Shown one piece after another: positions 32,210 through 40,651 of a stretch of 64,000 bases of DNA; the stretch's first letter is position 1; each line of letters begins with the position of its first letter. Source of the DNA: Terriglobales bacterium (lineage in GTDB: Bacteria > Acidobacteriota > Terriglobia > Terriglobales > Acidobacteriaceae); NCBI GenBank assembly GCA_025936825.1, contig JAICSO010000004.1, positions 1 to 64,000 on the forward strand. The letters are read 5' to 3'. Below the pieces are notes generated by a model. It did not search any database, was not told the DNA's origin, and saw only the letters and a list, made by a program, of their open reading frames with translations. The translations under genes were made by a program, and so were the position numbers.

Positions 32210-33952
32210 ATGCGTTGCCTTCTCCTCCATCGCGAAGATAATCCCCTGAGCCCCGCATGTCTCGGCCGGCATTGGGATCGCGTGATCGATTTGGGAGTTT
32301 CCAGCCCACACACATACGAAGCTTGGGGCAACGCTCTCGGCTGCACAGTGGAACCCTCCCCGAAATTGGATGCAGATGATTTTGCAAAGCTCGAGATGGT
32401 GTTCCGAAGTGGGTTGGGGCTTCTGGTGGATCAATGCGGCCTCGATTGGTGGGACCTGCTTTCGATCCTCTGGCTCGATCAATTTGAGCAGGCCATATTC
32501 TTGCAGAAAGTTCTCGAAACCTTTCGGTCCGAGGATGAAGTATTTGTGAGTTCCAACGGGCCACAGTCGCACCTCTTGAAGACGCTAGTTCCCGGCACAA
32601 TTCAATTCTTGGACTTAGGAGACGAGACCCGGTTTAGCAGCCGATTTAGAAGACTCTCGCGATTCACGTTGCGGCAGAGCGTGGCCATCCTTGCGGATAA
32701 GTATGACGGCAGCTACCGGCTTCGCCGATTGGTGGCACGGCGGCGTGAGGCCAGTGGAACACCGGTCGTACTTCTGCCCTCGGCGTATGAGAATGCGACG
32801 CAGATGGCGTTTTACCATGCGGCTTCTGTGCCGGATTTACGCTTCCTGCTGGTTGCCGTCCGCCAAAGTGGTTGGGGATGCGCAGCTCCCGCGAATGTGA
32901 GCAAGGCACACCTTGCGTCATACGCACGGACTGGTTGTGACAAAGGCGAGATAGGTGAATTGCTCCTGAGTTGGGACCGGCTACGATCGCGTTTTTCGGA
33001 CCAACCTGAGATTGGAAAGCTCCTCGCACCCACACGATTCGATTCCTTGCCCGTGCGTCTGCAAGAGGGATTGTCAGTGCGCGATAGTTGGCTCAATGTC
33101 TTCGCAAAGGAAAATATCTCATCCGTTCTGACTGCTGACGAAAGGAATCCGTACACTCGCATTCCTCTCTTGTTGGCACAGAAGCGCGGAATTCCCACGG
33201 TCGCTTGTCATCACGGCGCTATGGATGGGCGATATCGGTATGGCGATATTTGCGCCAATCGGTTTCTCGCCAAGGGGCAGATGGAATTGGATTACCTGGT
33301 AAATACTGGGTCGGTTTCAGAAGAGAAGGTGTTTGTTGCGGCCCCGTTGCGAACTTCAGCAGCACCTCTAAAATCTGGAGCAAAACGCGAGATTGTATTC
33401 TTCTCGGAGCCTTACGAAGCACTCGGTTGCCGAGCGCAAGATGTGTTCGCGGAACTGATCCCGCCACTCATAAGCCTCGCGGCTGAGCACGGCTGTCATC
33501 TGATGATCAAGCTCCACCCCTTTGAAACCCTGCGTGAACGGAAGAAGATGGTGAGGCGAGTGATCCAGCCCTCGCAGCGTGACTTGCTAAGGTTTATGGC
33601 TGGACCAATCTCCAAAGAGCTCATGCAAGGTGCCCTGTTTTGCATGACAGTTAGCTCCACAGCGGCAGTAGATTCTGCGATGGAGGGTGTGCCATCGTTC
33701 CTTTGCACATGGCTTGACCGGTCCGGTTATGGATACTCCGATCAATTCATAAAGTTCGGCGTGGCTGAGCCCCTGGGTTGCGCCGAAGACATCCAAAATA
33801 TTTCAACCTTACTGAAGCGCCCGAGAACAGCCAAGTTGTCAGACCTTTGGCAAAGCGCAGAACCCAATGTCCTGCGCGAGTTGCTGCTTGCGGCGCCTCC
33901 GGAACTGGCGGCGACCGAAGCGCGAGTACCTGCGGAGAGACTGTGGGCATAG
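32210..33952 (+). CDS. GT-B-like glycosyltransferase, candidate pseudaminate transferase
   Basis: This is a 580-residue soluble protein with no family I can name with confidence. The C-terminal half looks like a GT-B or CDP-glycerol/sialyl-transferase-like fold: PTVACHHGAMDGRYRYGD (an HG motif), IKLHPFET, and VSSTAAVDSAMEGVPSFL, the last resembling the nucleotide-binding turn of such enzymes. It sits exactly between pseF and pseG, and PseG's start overlaps its stop. A transferase that adds pseudaminic acid to a glycan is therefore a reasonable guess. The ATG at 32210 directly follows the pseF stop codon. The N-terminal 200 residues show no known motif. Confidence 0.6.
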   Translation: MRCLLLHREDNPLSPACLGRHWDRVIDLGVSSPHTYEAWGNALGCTVEPSPKLDADDFAKLEMVFRSGLGLLVDQCGLDWWDLLSILWLDQFEQAIFLQKVLETFRSEDEVFVSSNGPQSHLLKTLVPGTIQFLDLGDETRFSSRFRRLSRFTLRQSVAILADKYDGSYRLRRLVARRREASGTPVVLLPSAYENATQMAFYHAASVPDLRFLLVAVRQSGWGCAAPANVSKAHLASYARTGCDKGEIGELLLSWDRLRSRFSDQPEIGKLLAPTRFDSLPVRLQEGLSVRDSWLNVFAKENISSVLTADERNPYTRIPLLLAQKRGIPTVACHHGAMDGRYRYGDICANRFLAKGQMELDYLVNTGSVSEEKVFVAAPLRTSAAPLKSGAKREIVFFSEPYEALGCRAQDVFAELIPPLISLAAEHGCHLMIKLHPFETLRERKKMVRRVIQPSQRDLLRFMAGPISKELMQGALFCMTVSSTAAVDSAMEGVPSFLCTWLDRSGYGYSDQFIKFGVAEPLGCAEDIQNISTLLKRPRTAKLSDLWQSAEPNVLRELLLAAPPELAATEARVPAERLWA

Positions 33953-34998
33953 GCAAACTCCTCATTCGCGCCGACGCGAGTCCGGATATTGGGACTGGCC
34001 ACGTCATGCGTTGTCTCGCATTGGCCGAGGTTTGGCAGGAGCGCGGTGGCCACGCTGTGTTTGCTACGCATCGGTGTGTGCCTGGAATTCAGCAGAGGCT
34101 GACATCCGCGAACATAGAGGTTCACGATCTCTCGAGCTTCCCGGGATCGAGAAATGATAGCGACGAAACCGGAGCGCTGATTGAGGCGCTGCGCCCGGAA
34201 TGGGTCGTGATCGATGGATTTGGCTTTACGTCTGATTACGCATCGCGATTACAGCGCTTGGGAACACGAATCGCGCTGATCGATGATCACGGGACGCGGG
34301 ATCGCTATGACGCGGATGTCGTGATCAATCCCAATATTTTCGCGTCCGCCGAGATGTATCCACGCAAGGACCCTGCGACCGAGTTGCTTGTTGGATTACG
34401 GTTCGCGTTGATCAGGCGCGAGTTTCGCAAGATTGAGCGAAGCTCCCAGCACCTCCGTTCCAGGCGCAACCTGTTGGTCACCCTGGGCGGCAGCGATCCT
34501 GACAATGTGACCCTGGCGGTCCTGGAGGCTCTGGACACGATTGCCGCGCAGGATTTCGAGATCACCGTGATCTGCGGGGCAGCGAATGAGCACAGTGCCA
34601 CGCTGGAGGGCGCGGCCCGAAGACTCAGAAAGCCGGTGCACCTGCTGAAAAACGTTCGAGACATGGGCGAAATACTGGTCAGTGCGGACATGGCGATCTC
34701 AGCACCGGGCGCAAGCGCAACCGAGTTTGCCGCGGTCGGTGTCCCGATGTTGCTGATCACCATGGCGGAAAATCACGCCCGCACAGGCGAAGAATTTGCT
34801 TCGAGGGGATTCGCAGTTTCGTTAGGGTGGTGGAATCAGATCACTGTTGCGGAGTTGGCCGCTCACCTTGAGGCGTTCCTTAAGGACGATGCCGGCAGAG
34901 CTCGCAGGGCCGCCCTTGCAGCCCAGCATATCGACACCTTTGGTGCCGACAGAATAGTCGAGAGATTAACGACGGCGAAGCTAGAGGCGACCGCATGA
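33943..34998 (+). CDS. pseG: UDP-sugar hydrolase PseG
   Basis: This is a 351-residue enzyme that cleaves UDP from UDP-2,4-diacetamido-2,4,6-trideoxy-L-altropyranose, releasing the sugar for PseI. It has a GT-B fold like MurG. Signature parts are GTGHVMRCLALAE, with the likely catalytic base His20, DDHGTRDRYDADVVINPN, LVTLGGSDPDNVT and APGASATEFAAVGVPMLLI. The GTG start at 33943 overlaps the previous gene's stop by ten bases and has GGAGAG upstream. A much longer in-frame upstream extension has no family support. Confidence 0.93.
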   Translation: MGIGKLLIRADASPDIGTGHVMRCLALAEVWQERGGHAVFATHRCVPGIQQRLTSANIEVHDLSSFPGSRNDSDETGALIEALRPEWVVIDGFGFTSDYASRLQRLGTRIALIDDHGTRDRYDADVVINPNIFASAEMYPRKDPATELLVGLRFALIRREFRKIERSSQHLRSRRNLLVTLGGSDPDNVTLAVLEALDTIAAQDFEITVICGAANEHSATLEGAARRLRKPVHLLKNVRDMGEILVSADMAISAPGASATEFAAVGVPMLLITMAENHARTGEEFASRGFAVSLGWWNQITVAELAAHLEAFLKDDAGRARRAALAAQHIDTFGADRIVERLTTAKLEATA

Positions 34999-36065
34999 CC
35001 ATGGAATGGGGGCGCATCGAAATCGGAAGCATGTTGCACTGGGAGACGGAGTTCCCGGCTCCGGTTTGGTCGTGGCCCGAGCCCGCAGCTTTTTTCTCGC
35101 TATGCCGCCATGCGCTGGAAGCTTTATGCGGCGCCCGGCGAACTCGTGCGACGCTCTGGCTGCCGAGCTTTTTTTGCTTTGAAGTTGCGAGACATTGCCA
35201 GGCCGTTGCCGATATTCGCGAGTATCACGACGATTGTCGATGGAGCGAGCCGGATTGGTCCACTCTGCGCCCTCGTCCTGAAGATCTCGTTCTCGCCGTC
35301 AATTATTTTGGGGTACGCAGCCCCGAGCCCTGGAATCGGTGGCGGCAGAATAACTCATGCATCCTTGTCGAAGACCACACCCAAGATCCCTTCTCCGAAT
35401 GGGCACGAAACTCGACCTCAAATTACGCTGTGTGCTCGATCCGCAAGACTGTGCCCGTGCCGGACGGCGCGATTTTGTGGTCCCCGACAGGCAATGCGTT
35501 GCCAGAGGCGCCCCAAGCGATGGATTGGAATGGCAGTTCCCTGAAAGCGGGAGCGATGTTGTACAAACGTTCGTATTTGTCTGAGACATCGGATCCTGAC
35601 CTGAAGGCCAGGTACCGCGACCTGCAGTTGCGAGGAGAAGAGATGCTGAGTCGAAGCGCCTGCTCAGCGATTTCGCCAGTTGCGGAAGCAATCGTGTCTT
35701 TCGGAGTACCGAAATTCTGGCGAGAACGAAGGGCGGCAAACACGCGGCTTCTGATCACCCTGCTGAACGACTTTTCTGACGCGCAACCCGCATTTCGGAC
35801 TTGGCCCGAAAGGCACGCTCCATTCGTTTTGCCATTGGTGTTCCCATCCACCGCGGCCCGAGACCACTATCAAGACGCTATGCGGAAGGAGAACATCTAC
35901 TGTCCCGTCGAGTGGGTATGCGACACCACTGATCCTGGCGCGAAGGACCTTTCCTCGCGAATTTTGAGTATTTCAACTGATCATCGTTACTCCGAAACGG
36001 ACATGCGACGCATTGCGGAAGTGATGCAACGTGTTGGCTGTGAATCACACGTGGAGATCAACTAA
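34995..36065 (+). CDS. Divergent aminotransferase-fold protein
   Basis: This is a 356-residue protein resembling a degenerate DegT/DnrJ-type PLP enzyme. Visible hints are LAVNYFGVRSP, then ILVEDHTQDPFSEW where the PLP-contacting Asp motif is expected, and CSIRKTVPVPDGAILWS, where Lys151 would be the PLP lysine. The protein is shorter than PseC and lacks the usual SSGTAAL phosphate-binding motif near the start. It overlaps pseG by four bases. It may be an aminotransferase acting on a different sugar or a non-catalytic relative; I cannot decide from sequence. Confidence 0.55.
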   Translation: MTMEWGRIEIGSMLHWETEFPAPVWSWPEPAAFFSLCRHALEALCGARRTRATLWLPSFFCFEVARHCQAVADIREYHDDCRWSEPDWSTLRPRPEDLVLAVNYFGVRSPEPWNRWRQNNSCILVEDHTQDPFSEWARNSTSNYAVCSIRKTVPVPDGAILWSPTGNALPEAPQAMDWNGSSLKAGAMLYKRSYLSETSDPDLKARYRDLQLRGEEMLSRSACSAISPVAEAIVSFGVPKFWRERRAANTRLLITLLNDFSDAQPAFRTWPERHAPFVLPLVFPSTAARDHYQDAMRKENIYCPVEWVCDTTDPGAKDLSSRILSISTDHRYSETDMRRIAEVMQRVGCESHVEIN

Positions 36066-36066
36066 C

Positions 36067-36846
36067 GTGGAAATGAATACGTTTGCGCTTGGAACTTTGC
36101 CACGGAGCGCCAATGACAAGAGTGATTTCGTGCTTTCGGGGCACCAACCGGTCTATCTGCCGGGAATCATTCTGTTCAACAAGATTGCTCTCAGTGATGC
36201 GTTCATGTTTGTCGGGCACTGCCAGTACGTAAAGAAAAGCTGGCACTCGCGGAATCGCATCTGCCTGAGTAATCGAGAGCTATGGCTAAGCATCCCAGTC
36301 AAAACAGCCGGCTTGTTTGATCAACCGATTAATGAAACGTATCCGCTCGATGGCAACTGGAGACGAAAACACCTGGGAAGCATTCGGCAAGCCTATGGCA
36401 AAGCACGTTTCTTTGATCTTTATTTCCCCGAGTTGGAGGCCCAGTTACAGGCGCATTCAGGCTCGCTTTCGGACTTGAACATCTCCCTGATCCGATTATT
36501 TTTGAAGTGGCTTGAGATCACCACTCCGATTCTGGATAGCCGCACCTATCAAATCACCGGTACCAAGACGGCAATGTTGATTTCCATGTGCGAGGCAGTC
36601 GGAGCGTCGGCGTACTTGTCGAATGAAGGCTCCCGAACGTACGTTGACGAGAAACAGATGGAGGATGCAGGGTTCAAGCACTTGTGGCAGAGTTTCAGGC
36701 ACCCTACGTATTCCCAGCGGGGACCTTTTATGCCCAATCTCAGCATTATCGATCTCCTCTTTCATGCCGGGCCGGAGTCGAGACAAATCGTGCTCGAGTG
36801 TGGAAGCATCCTGAGAGGGGAAGTGATGTTCCGCGCCTCTGCCTAA
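36067..36846 (+). CDS. WbqC-family protein
   Basis: This is a protein of about 259 residues of the WbqC-like family found in O-antigen and nonulosonate loci. The HQPVYLPGIILFNKI and YVKKSWHSRNRI motifs near the N-terminus, and the LWLSIPV strand, match the family pattern. Its enzymatic role is not established; some authors link it to sugar N-acylation or amide formation. It overlaps the previous gene's end closely and ends the uninterrupted pse run. The start is uncertain: GTG at 36067 with GGAG about ten bases upstream, or ATG at 36073. It is convergent with the next gene, 9 bp away. Confidence 0.8.
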   Translation: MEMNTFALGTLPRSANDKSDFVLSGHQPVYLPGIILFNKIALSDAFMFVGHCQYVKKSWHSRNRICLSNRELWLSIPVKTAGLFDQPINETYPLDGNWRRKHLGSIRQAYGKARFFDLYFPELEAQLQAHSGSLSDLNISLIRLFLKWLEITTPILDSRTYQITGTKTAMLISMCEAVGASAYLSNEGSRTYVDEKQMEDAGFKHLWQSFRHPTYSQRGPFMPNLSIIDLLFHAGPESRQIVLECGSILRGEVMFRASA

Positions 36847-36855
36847 CATTTTCCG

Positions 36856-37518
36856 TCACTTCTGCGCTGTGATCAGCCAGTCCGAGTTCAGCTTAGTGCG
36901 GTCAGAAAATGAGAACTCGTTTTTTTCAAAGCTGATTTGAGAAAATCCGGCGAAGTATTCCGGGATCTGTTCTTCCGTGACGAAGTGCTGGACGGTGTTC
37001 AATTCGTTGGTATCGGCAATATTCAACTGAAAGGTACCTGGTTCGAGTTCCGTTCCCTTGCCATAACGGTAATCTCGCGATGTTCGCAAGACAACAAAAG
37101 CCTTTGCGCCGAGTTTCAAAACTCGCAGCACCTCGCCAATAGACTTTTTCATTTCCCCGGCAGAGGCGTAGTAGAAGACGCCGTAGCTTAAGACCGCGTC
37201 GAAAGTCTCATCCGCGAACGGCAGGCAAGTCATGCCTGCAACCGACAAGAGCGGCGCCACGTTCTTCGCCAGAAGGCGTTCCCGTGCATGCGCCAGCCCA
37301 GTGTGGGAGAAATCCAAGCCCACCGGTAAATAACCCATCTCAGCAGCCGTGAGCAGGTGTCTTCCGGCACCCGAGCCAATATCAAGGAGCTTTGGGGGAT
37401 GCGAAATCCCTTTGGGACGAGCCGCAATCAAAAACCGAACAACAGATTCACTGGGATAGAGCGGGCGGAAACGCGCATCGGAATGAAGCATTTCCCAGTG
37501 CGAAGCAGGTCTCAGCAC
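36856..37518 (-). CDS. SAM-dependent methyltransferase (class I)
   Basis: This is a 220-residue protein with motif I LLDIGSGAGRHLLTAA, the acidic-ligand strand VGLDFSHTGL, and FADETFDAVLSYGVFYYA. It probably methylates a small molecule or sugar precursor. It lies on the opposite strand, between the WbqC-like gene and pseI, so it interrupts the plus-strand pse operon. The GTG at 37518 is used; an internal ATG at 37491 is possible. The neighbouring pseI gene is divergent, separated by about 70 bp. Confidence 0.8.
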   Translation of the reverse strand: MLRPASHWEMLHSDARFRPLYPSESVVRFLIAARPKGISHPPKLLDIGSGAGRHLLTAAEMGYLPVGLDFSHTGLAHARERLLAKNVAPLLSVAGMTCLPFADETFDAVLSYGVFYYASAGEMKKSIGEVLRVLKLGAKAFVVLRTSRDYRYGKGTELEPGTFQLNIADTNELNTVQHFVTEEQIPEYFAGFSQISFEKNEFSFSDRTKLNSDWLITAQK

Positions 37519-37588
37519 GTTGGTACGTTAGCGCAAATGGTGCCGCTTGTGAAAGCCGCAATTGCGGACGGTGGTCGAGCACATTAAC

Positions 37589-38695
37589 ATGCCGGTAATG
37601 ACCACCGCAGTCGAACCCGTGGACACGGCGCATCAAGTCCTCCCACATATTCGGATCGCTAAACACAAAATTGGTCCCGGCAACCCTGTTTACATTGTGG
37701 CGGAGCTTTCAGCGAACCATAATCAGGACCTGCGGCGAGCCGTGAGTCTCATTGAGGCGGCGAAAGAAGCAGGGGCGGATGCGATCAAACTGCAGACTTA
37801 CACGCCCGACACGATTACGATCCGCAGCAATGCAGAGCCGTTTCAGATTCGCGGGGGAACGCTCTGGGACGGACGAACCCTGCATGATCTGTACGGCGAA
37901 GCATTCACGCCCTGGGAATGGCATGCCGAGTTGCAAAAGAAAGCGCTTTCGTGCGGCATGGACTTCTTTTCGTCGCCATTTGATCCCAGCGCAATAGATT
38001 TTCTCGAAACGCTCAACGTTCCGGCATACAAGATCGCGTCGCCGGAACTGGTTGACATCCCGCTGATCCAGAAGGTGGCAGCGACGGGCAAGCCGCTCAT
38101 CATGTCGACAGGCATGGCAAGTGCAGAAGAGATCGAAGAGGCATTGGCGTCGGCTCGTGCGGCAGGCGCGCGGGAGATCGCGCTGCTCAAGTGCACGAGC
38201 GCGTACCCCTCGCCGCCACAGGAGATGAACCTGAGCTTGATTCCGGCGCTGGCGGAGAAGTTTGGCGTGCCGGTAGGATTGTCGGACCACAGCATGGGTA
38301 TTGCCGTGCCGATTGCGGCGGTCGCGTTAGGCGCTTGCATCATCGAAAAACACCTGACGCTTTCGCGCTCGGTGAAAGGGCCGGACAGCGAGTTCTCGCT
38401 GGAGCCGCAGGAATTCAAAGCCATGGTGGACGCGGTGCGGACGGTAGAACAGGCGATTGGCACACCGGAGTTCCAGGTTGGCGAAAAAGAAAACGTAAGC
38501 CGCGCTTTTCGGCGATCGCTGTTCGTGGTCGAGGACGTGAAATCCGGCGATGTTTTCACTGCGAAAAATGTGAGGTCCATTCGTCCGGCGAATGGTCTGC
38601 ACACACGGTATTTAAGCGATGTTCTCGGGCAACGCGCCGCCTGCGACATCGAGCGCGGGACTGCGCTGCGCTGGGACATGGTCGCTGGGAAATAA
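37589..38695 (+). CDS. pseI: Pseudaminic acid synthase PseI
   Basis: This is an enzyme of about 368 residues, condensing 2,4-diacetamido-2,4,6-trideoxy-L-altropyranose with phosphoenolpyruvate to give pseudaminic acid. It belongs to the NeuB/PseI family. The TIM-barrel part contains IVAELSANHNQDLRRA, DAIKLQTYTPDTIT, KIASPELVDIPLI, LLKCTSAYPSP and GLSDHSMGIAVPIAAVA. A C-terminal SAF (antifreeze-like) domain starts near residue 300 with SRSLFVVEDVKSGDVF-like sequence (RRSLFVVEDVKSGDVF). Starts at 37562 (TTG), 37589 or 37598 (ATG) are possible. It has its own promoter region because the preceding gene is divergent. Confidence 0.95.
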   Translation: MPVMTTAVEPVDTAHQVLPHIRIAKHKIGPGNPVYIVAELSANHNQDLRRAVSLIEAAKEAGADAIKLQTYTPDTITIRSNAEPFQIRGGTLWDGRTLHDLYGEAFTPWEWHAELQKKALSCGMDFFSSPFDPSAIDFLETLNVPAYKIASPELVDIPLIQKVAATGKPLIMSTGMASAEEIEEALASARAAGAREIALLKCTSAYPSPPQEMNLSLIPALAEKFGVPVGLSDHSMGIAVPIAAVALGACIIEKHLTLSRSVKGPDSEFSLEPQEFKAMVDAVRTVEQAIGTPEFQVGEKENVSRAFRRSLFVVEDVKSGDVFTAKNVRSIRPANGLHTRYLSDVLGQRAACDIERGTALRWDMVAGK

Positions 38696-38850
38696 CATTC
38701 ACGATTTCACTACGCATGAACATTGTTGATCCAAACCTCCAGCGGCGATCTCAGGACATAGAACCCAGCTAAGCATAGGAGCCGATTCCTAGAGGGAATA
38801 TTCTCGAAATCAAGCGTCCGGCCGACTTGTTTGTCCGGCGCATTTAGTCG

Positions 38851-40434
38851 ATGAGTACAGCGGCTCCGATTATCGTTGAGAGACCGAACCCGGCAGTGGT
38901 TTCAAACGACACTGCCGAATTCCGGCGGCGAGTCAAATCGATCTCGCGGCACTCCACCGTTTACTTCGCCGGAACACTGTTCACCGCAGTGTCTGGTTAT
39001 TTCTTCAAGATTTATCTCGCGCGGACGCTCGGGGCAGAGGCGTTAGGGATTTACGCGCTGGGGATCAGCATCGTTGGCGTGATCGGCCTGTTTAATGCCG
39101 TTGGCCTGCCAACGGCGGGAGCTAAGTTCGTTTCGGAGTACTCGAGCCGAGGTGACTATGTCCGGCTTGGAGCGTTCCTGCGCGGCGCCTTGAGTCTCTT
39201 GGGATTTGGGAACATTGTCCTGGGAGCCGTGCTGTTGGTGGCAATGCCGTCGATCGCAGTCCGGTTCTATCACACGCCGGCCCTGGCGTCGTATTCCTGG
39301 AGTTTCGCGGCCATCATGTTGCTGGGCGTGCTGAACACCTTTTTGGGGCAGTGCATGGCGGGATTCAGTGCCGTAGCCCAGCGAACGGTGATCACGCATT
39401 TCATGGGGACCAGCGCCACAATTCTGCTCGCGGTCGTGTTGATCAGCCTGCACTTCGGGTTGGGCGGATATTTGGTTGCGCAAGTTGCGAGCGCGACGCT
39501 GATACTGGGATGCCTGGTGTATTCAGTGTGGAAACTTACACCGCCGCGCGCGCGGACCACGGGTGGACTGGGGCATATGGAAAAACGAGTGGTTGCGTTT
39601 TCGGCGACCACGTTCGGAATTGCCATGGTGCACTTCGTGCTGGCCCAGGCAGACAAGATCACGCTGGGGTATTACCTGAATGTTAGGCAGGTCGGAATCT
39701 ATGCGGTTTCGATTGCGGTAGCAGGGTTTGTGCCCATCGCGCTCACGTCGGTCAATCAAATCTTTTCTCCGATGATTGCGGAATTGCATTCCGCAGGAAA
39801 CCACCAAATGCTGCAACTACTCTATGCGTGGCTTACGAAGTGGGTACTTGTGTTCACGATTCCGCTTGCGGCAGCGATCATCATCTTTGCAGGTCCCGTG
39901 ATGACGGCTTTCGGCGGTGACTTCCGGAGCGGAGCTGCGGTACTTGCGGTGTGCGCTATCGCCCAAGTCGTCAATTGCGGGGCGGGATCGGTTGGATTCT
40001 TATTGCTCATGTCGGGAAACCAGCTGTCATTGATGAAGATCCAGGCGGTAAATGCGATATTGATGGTCGCGCTGAATATTCTTCTGGTCCCACGGTTAGG
40101 CATTCTCGGGGCAGCGCTGGGTTTGAGCGCTTCCATCGTAGGGACGAACGTGTGGTGTTTGGCGGAGGTGCGCAAGCGCCTGCATCTCTTTCCCTACAAC
40201 CGTAGTTACGCAAAAGTGGTGCTCTCGGCGATCGTGACGACATTGGCGCTGGTTCTACAACGTAATTTCTTACCCCACGCTACATGGAGAGCGGCCGGAT
40301 TCGCGTTGCCTCTCGCGTACATGGTTTTTCTCGGAGCGATGTTCGTGGTTGGATTTGACGCTGAGGACCGCATGCTTGCCCGGCTGGCGTGGAGCAAAAT
40401 TTGGGGTGCGAACAATGGAGTTTCGAATGAATAA
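38851..40434 (+). CDS. Polysaccharide flippase (Wzx-like, MATE/PST fold)
   Basis: This is a 527-residue membrane protein with about 12-14 hydrophobic helices. It resembles Wzx/RfbX proteins that move lipid-linked repeat units across the inner membrane. Visible cues include the N-terminal YFAGTLFTAVSGYFFKIYLAR with ARTLGAEALGIYAL (conserved in PST transporters), FVLAQADKITLGYYL and the C-terminal LLVPRLGILGAALGLSAS. It lies at the head of the glycosyltransferase run 40.4-49.3 kb and is 155 bp after pseI. The ATG at 38851 is taken. Confidence 0.92.
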   Translation: MSTAAPIIVERPNPAVVSNDTAEFRRRVKSISRHSTVYFAGTLFTAVSGYFFKIYLARTLGAEALGIYALGISIVGVIGLFNAVGLPTAGAKFVSEYSSRGDYVRLGAFLRGALSLLGFGNIVLGAVLLVAMPSIAVRFYHTPALASYSWSFAAIMLLGVLNTFLGQCMAGFSAVAQRTVITHFMGTSATILLAVVLISLHFGLGGYLVAQVASATLILGCLVYSVWKLTPPRARTTGGLGHMEKRVVAFSATTFGIAMVHFVLAQADKITLGYYLNVRQVGIYAVSIAVAGFVPIALTSVNQIFSPMIAELHSAGNHQMLQLLYAWLTKWVLVFTIPLAAAIIIFAGPVMTAFGGDFRSGAAVLAVCAIAQVVNCGAGSVGFLLLMSGNQLSLMKIQAVNAILMVALNILLVPRLGILGAALGLSASIVGTNVWCLAEVRKRLHLFPYNRSYAKVVLSAIVTTLALVLQRNFLPHATWRAAGFALPLAYMVFLGAMFVVGFDAEDRMLARLAWSKIWGANNGVSNE

Positions 40435-40624
40435 CACGCGTAACATTTGCCTTCCAGAGGAGCTCTGCCGAGCTGCGGAGCAGAAATTCGCCGGCAGGTT
40501 CTCTTCCGTCGATGAACTTATGACGAATCTCCTGGAGGAATTGCTGCGCGACGACGCGTCCAAAATGGACGAGCGCGAACTTGAGATTATCGAGCAGCGG
40601 TTGCGAGGGTTGGGCTACGTCTAG
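40427..40624 (+). CDS. Small protein of unknown function beside a phosphatase-superfamily gene
   Basis: This is a 65-residue protein, overlapping the flippase stop by eight bases, with GGAG six bases before the ATG. It has an N-terminal ICLPEELCRAAEQKF segment and a C-terminal tail ending IEQRLRGLGYV. That LxxLGYV ending recalls the C-terminal tails of sulfatase/alkaline-phosphatase-family proteins. The body (DELMTNLLEELLRDD) looks like a short helical, possibly dimeric protein. I do not know its function. Confidence 0.65.
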   Translation: MNNTRNICLPEELCRAAEQKFAGRFSSVDELMTNLLEELLRDDASKMDERELEIIEQRLRGLGYV

Positions 40625-40651
40625 GGGAACACTGATGGGGTCTGACGGCGA

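Noticed and set aside
33778-33942. Longer PseG start inside the preceding gene
   Set aside because: The extra 55 codons are an out-of-frame reading of the upstream gene; the conserved PseG N-terminus begins at the GTG at 33943.
28522-38695. Sialic (neuraminic) or legionaminic acid pathway instead of pseudaminic acid
   Set aside because: PseB/PseC/PseG-type motifs and order fit the L-altro pathway; no NeuC-type epimerase or Leg-type genes are seen.
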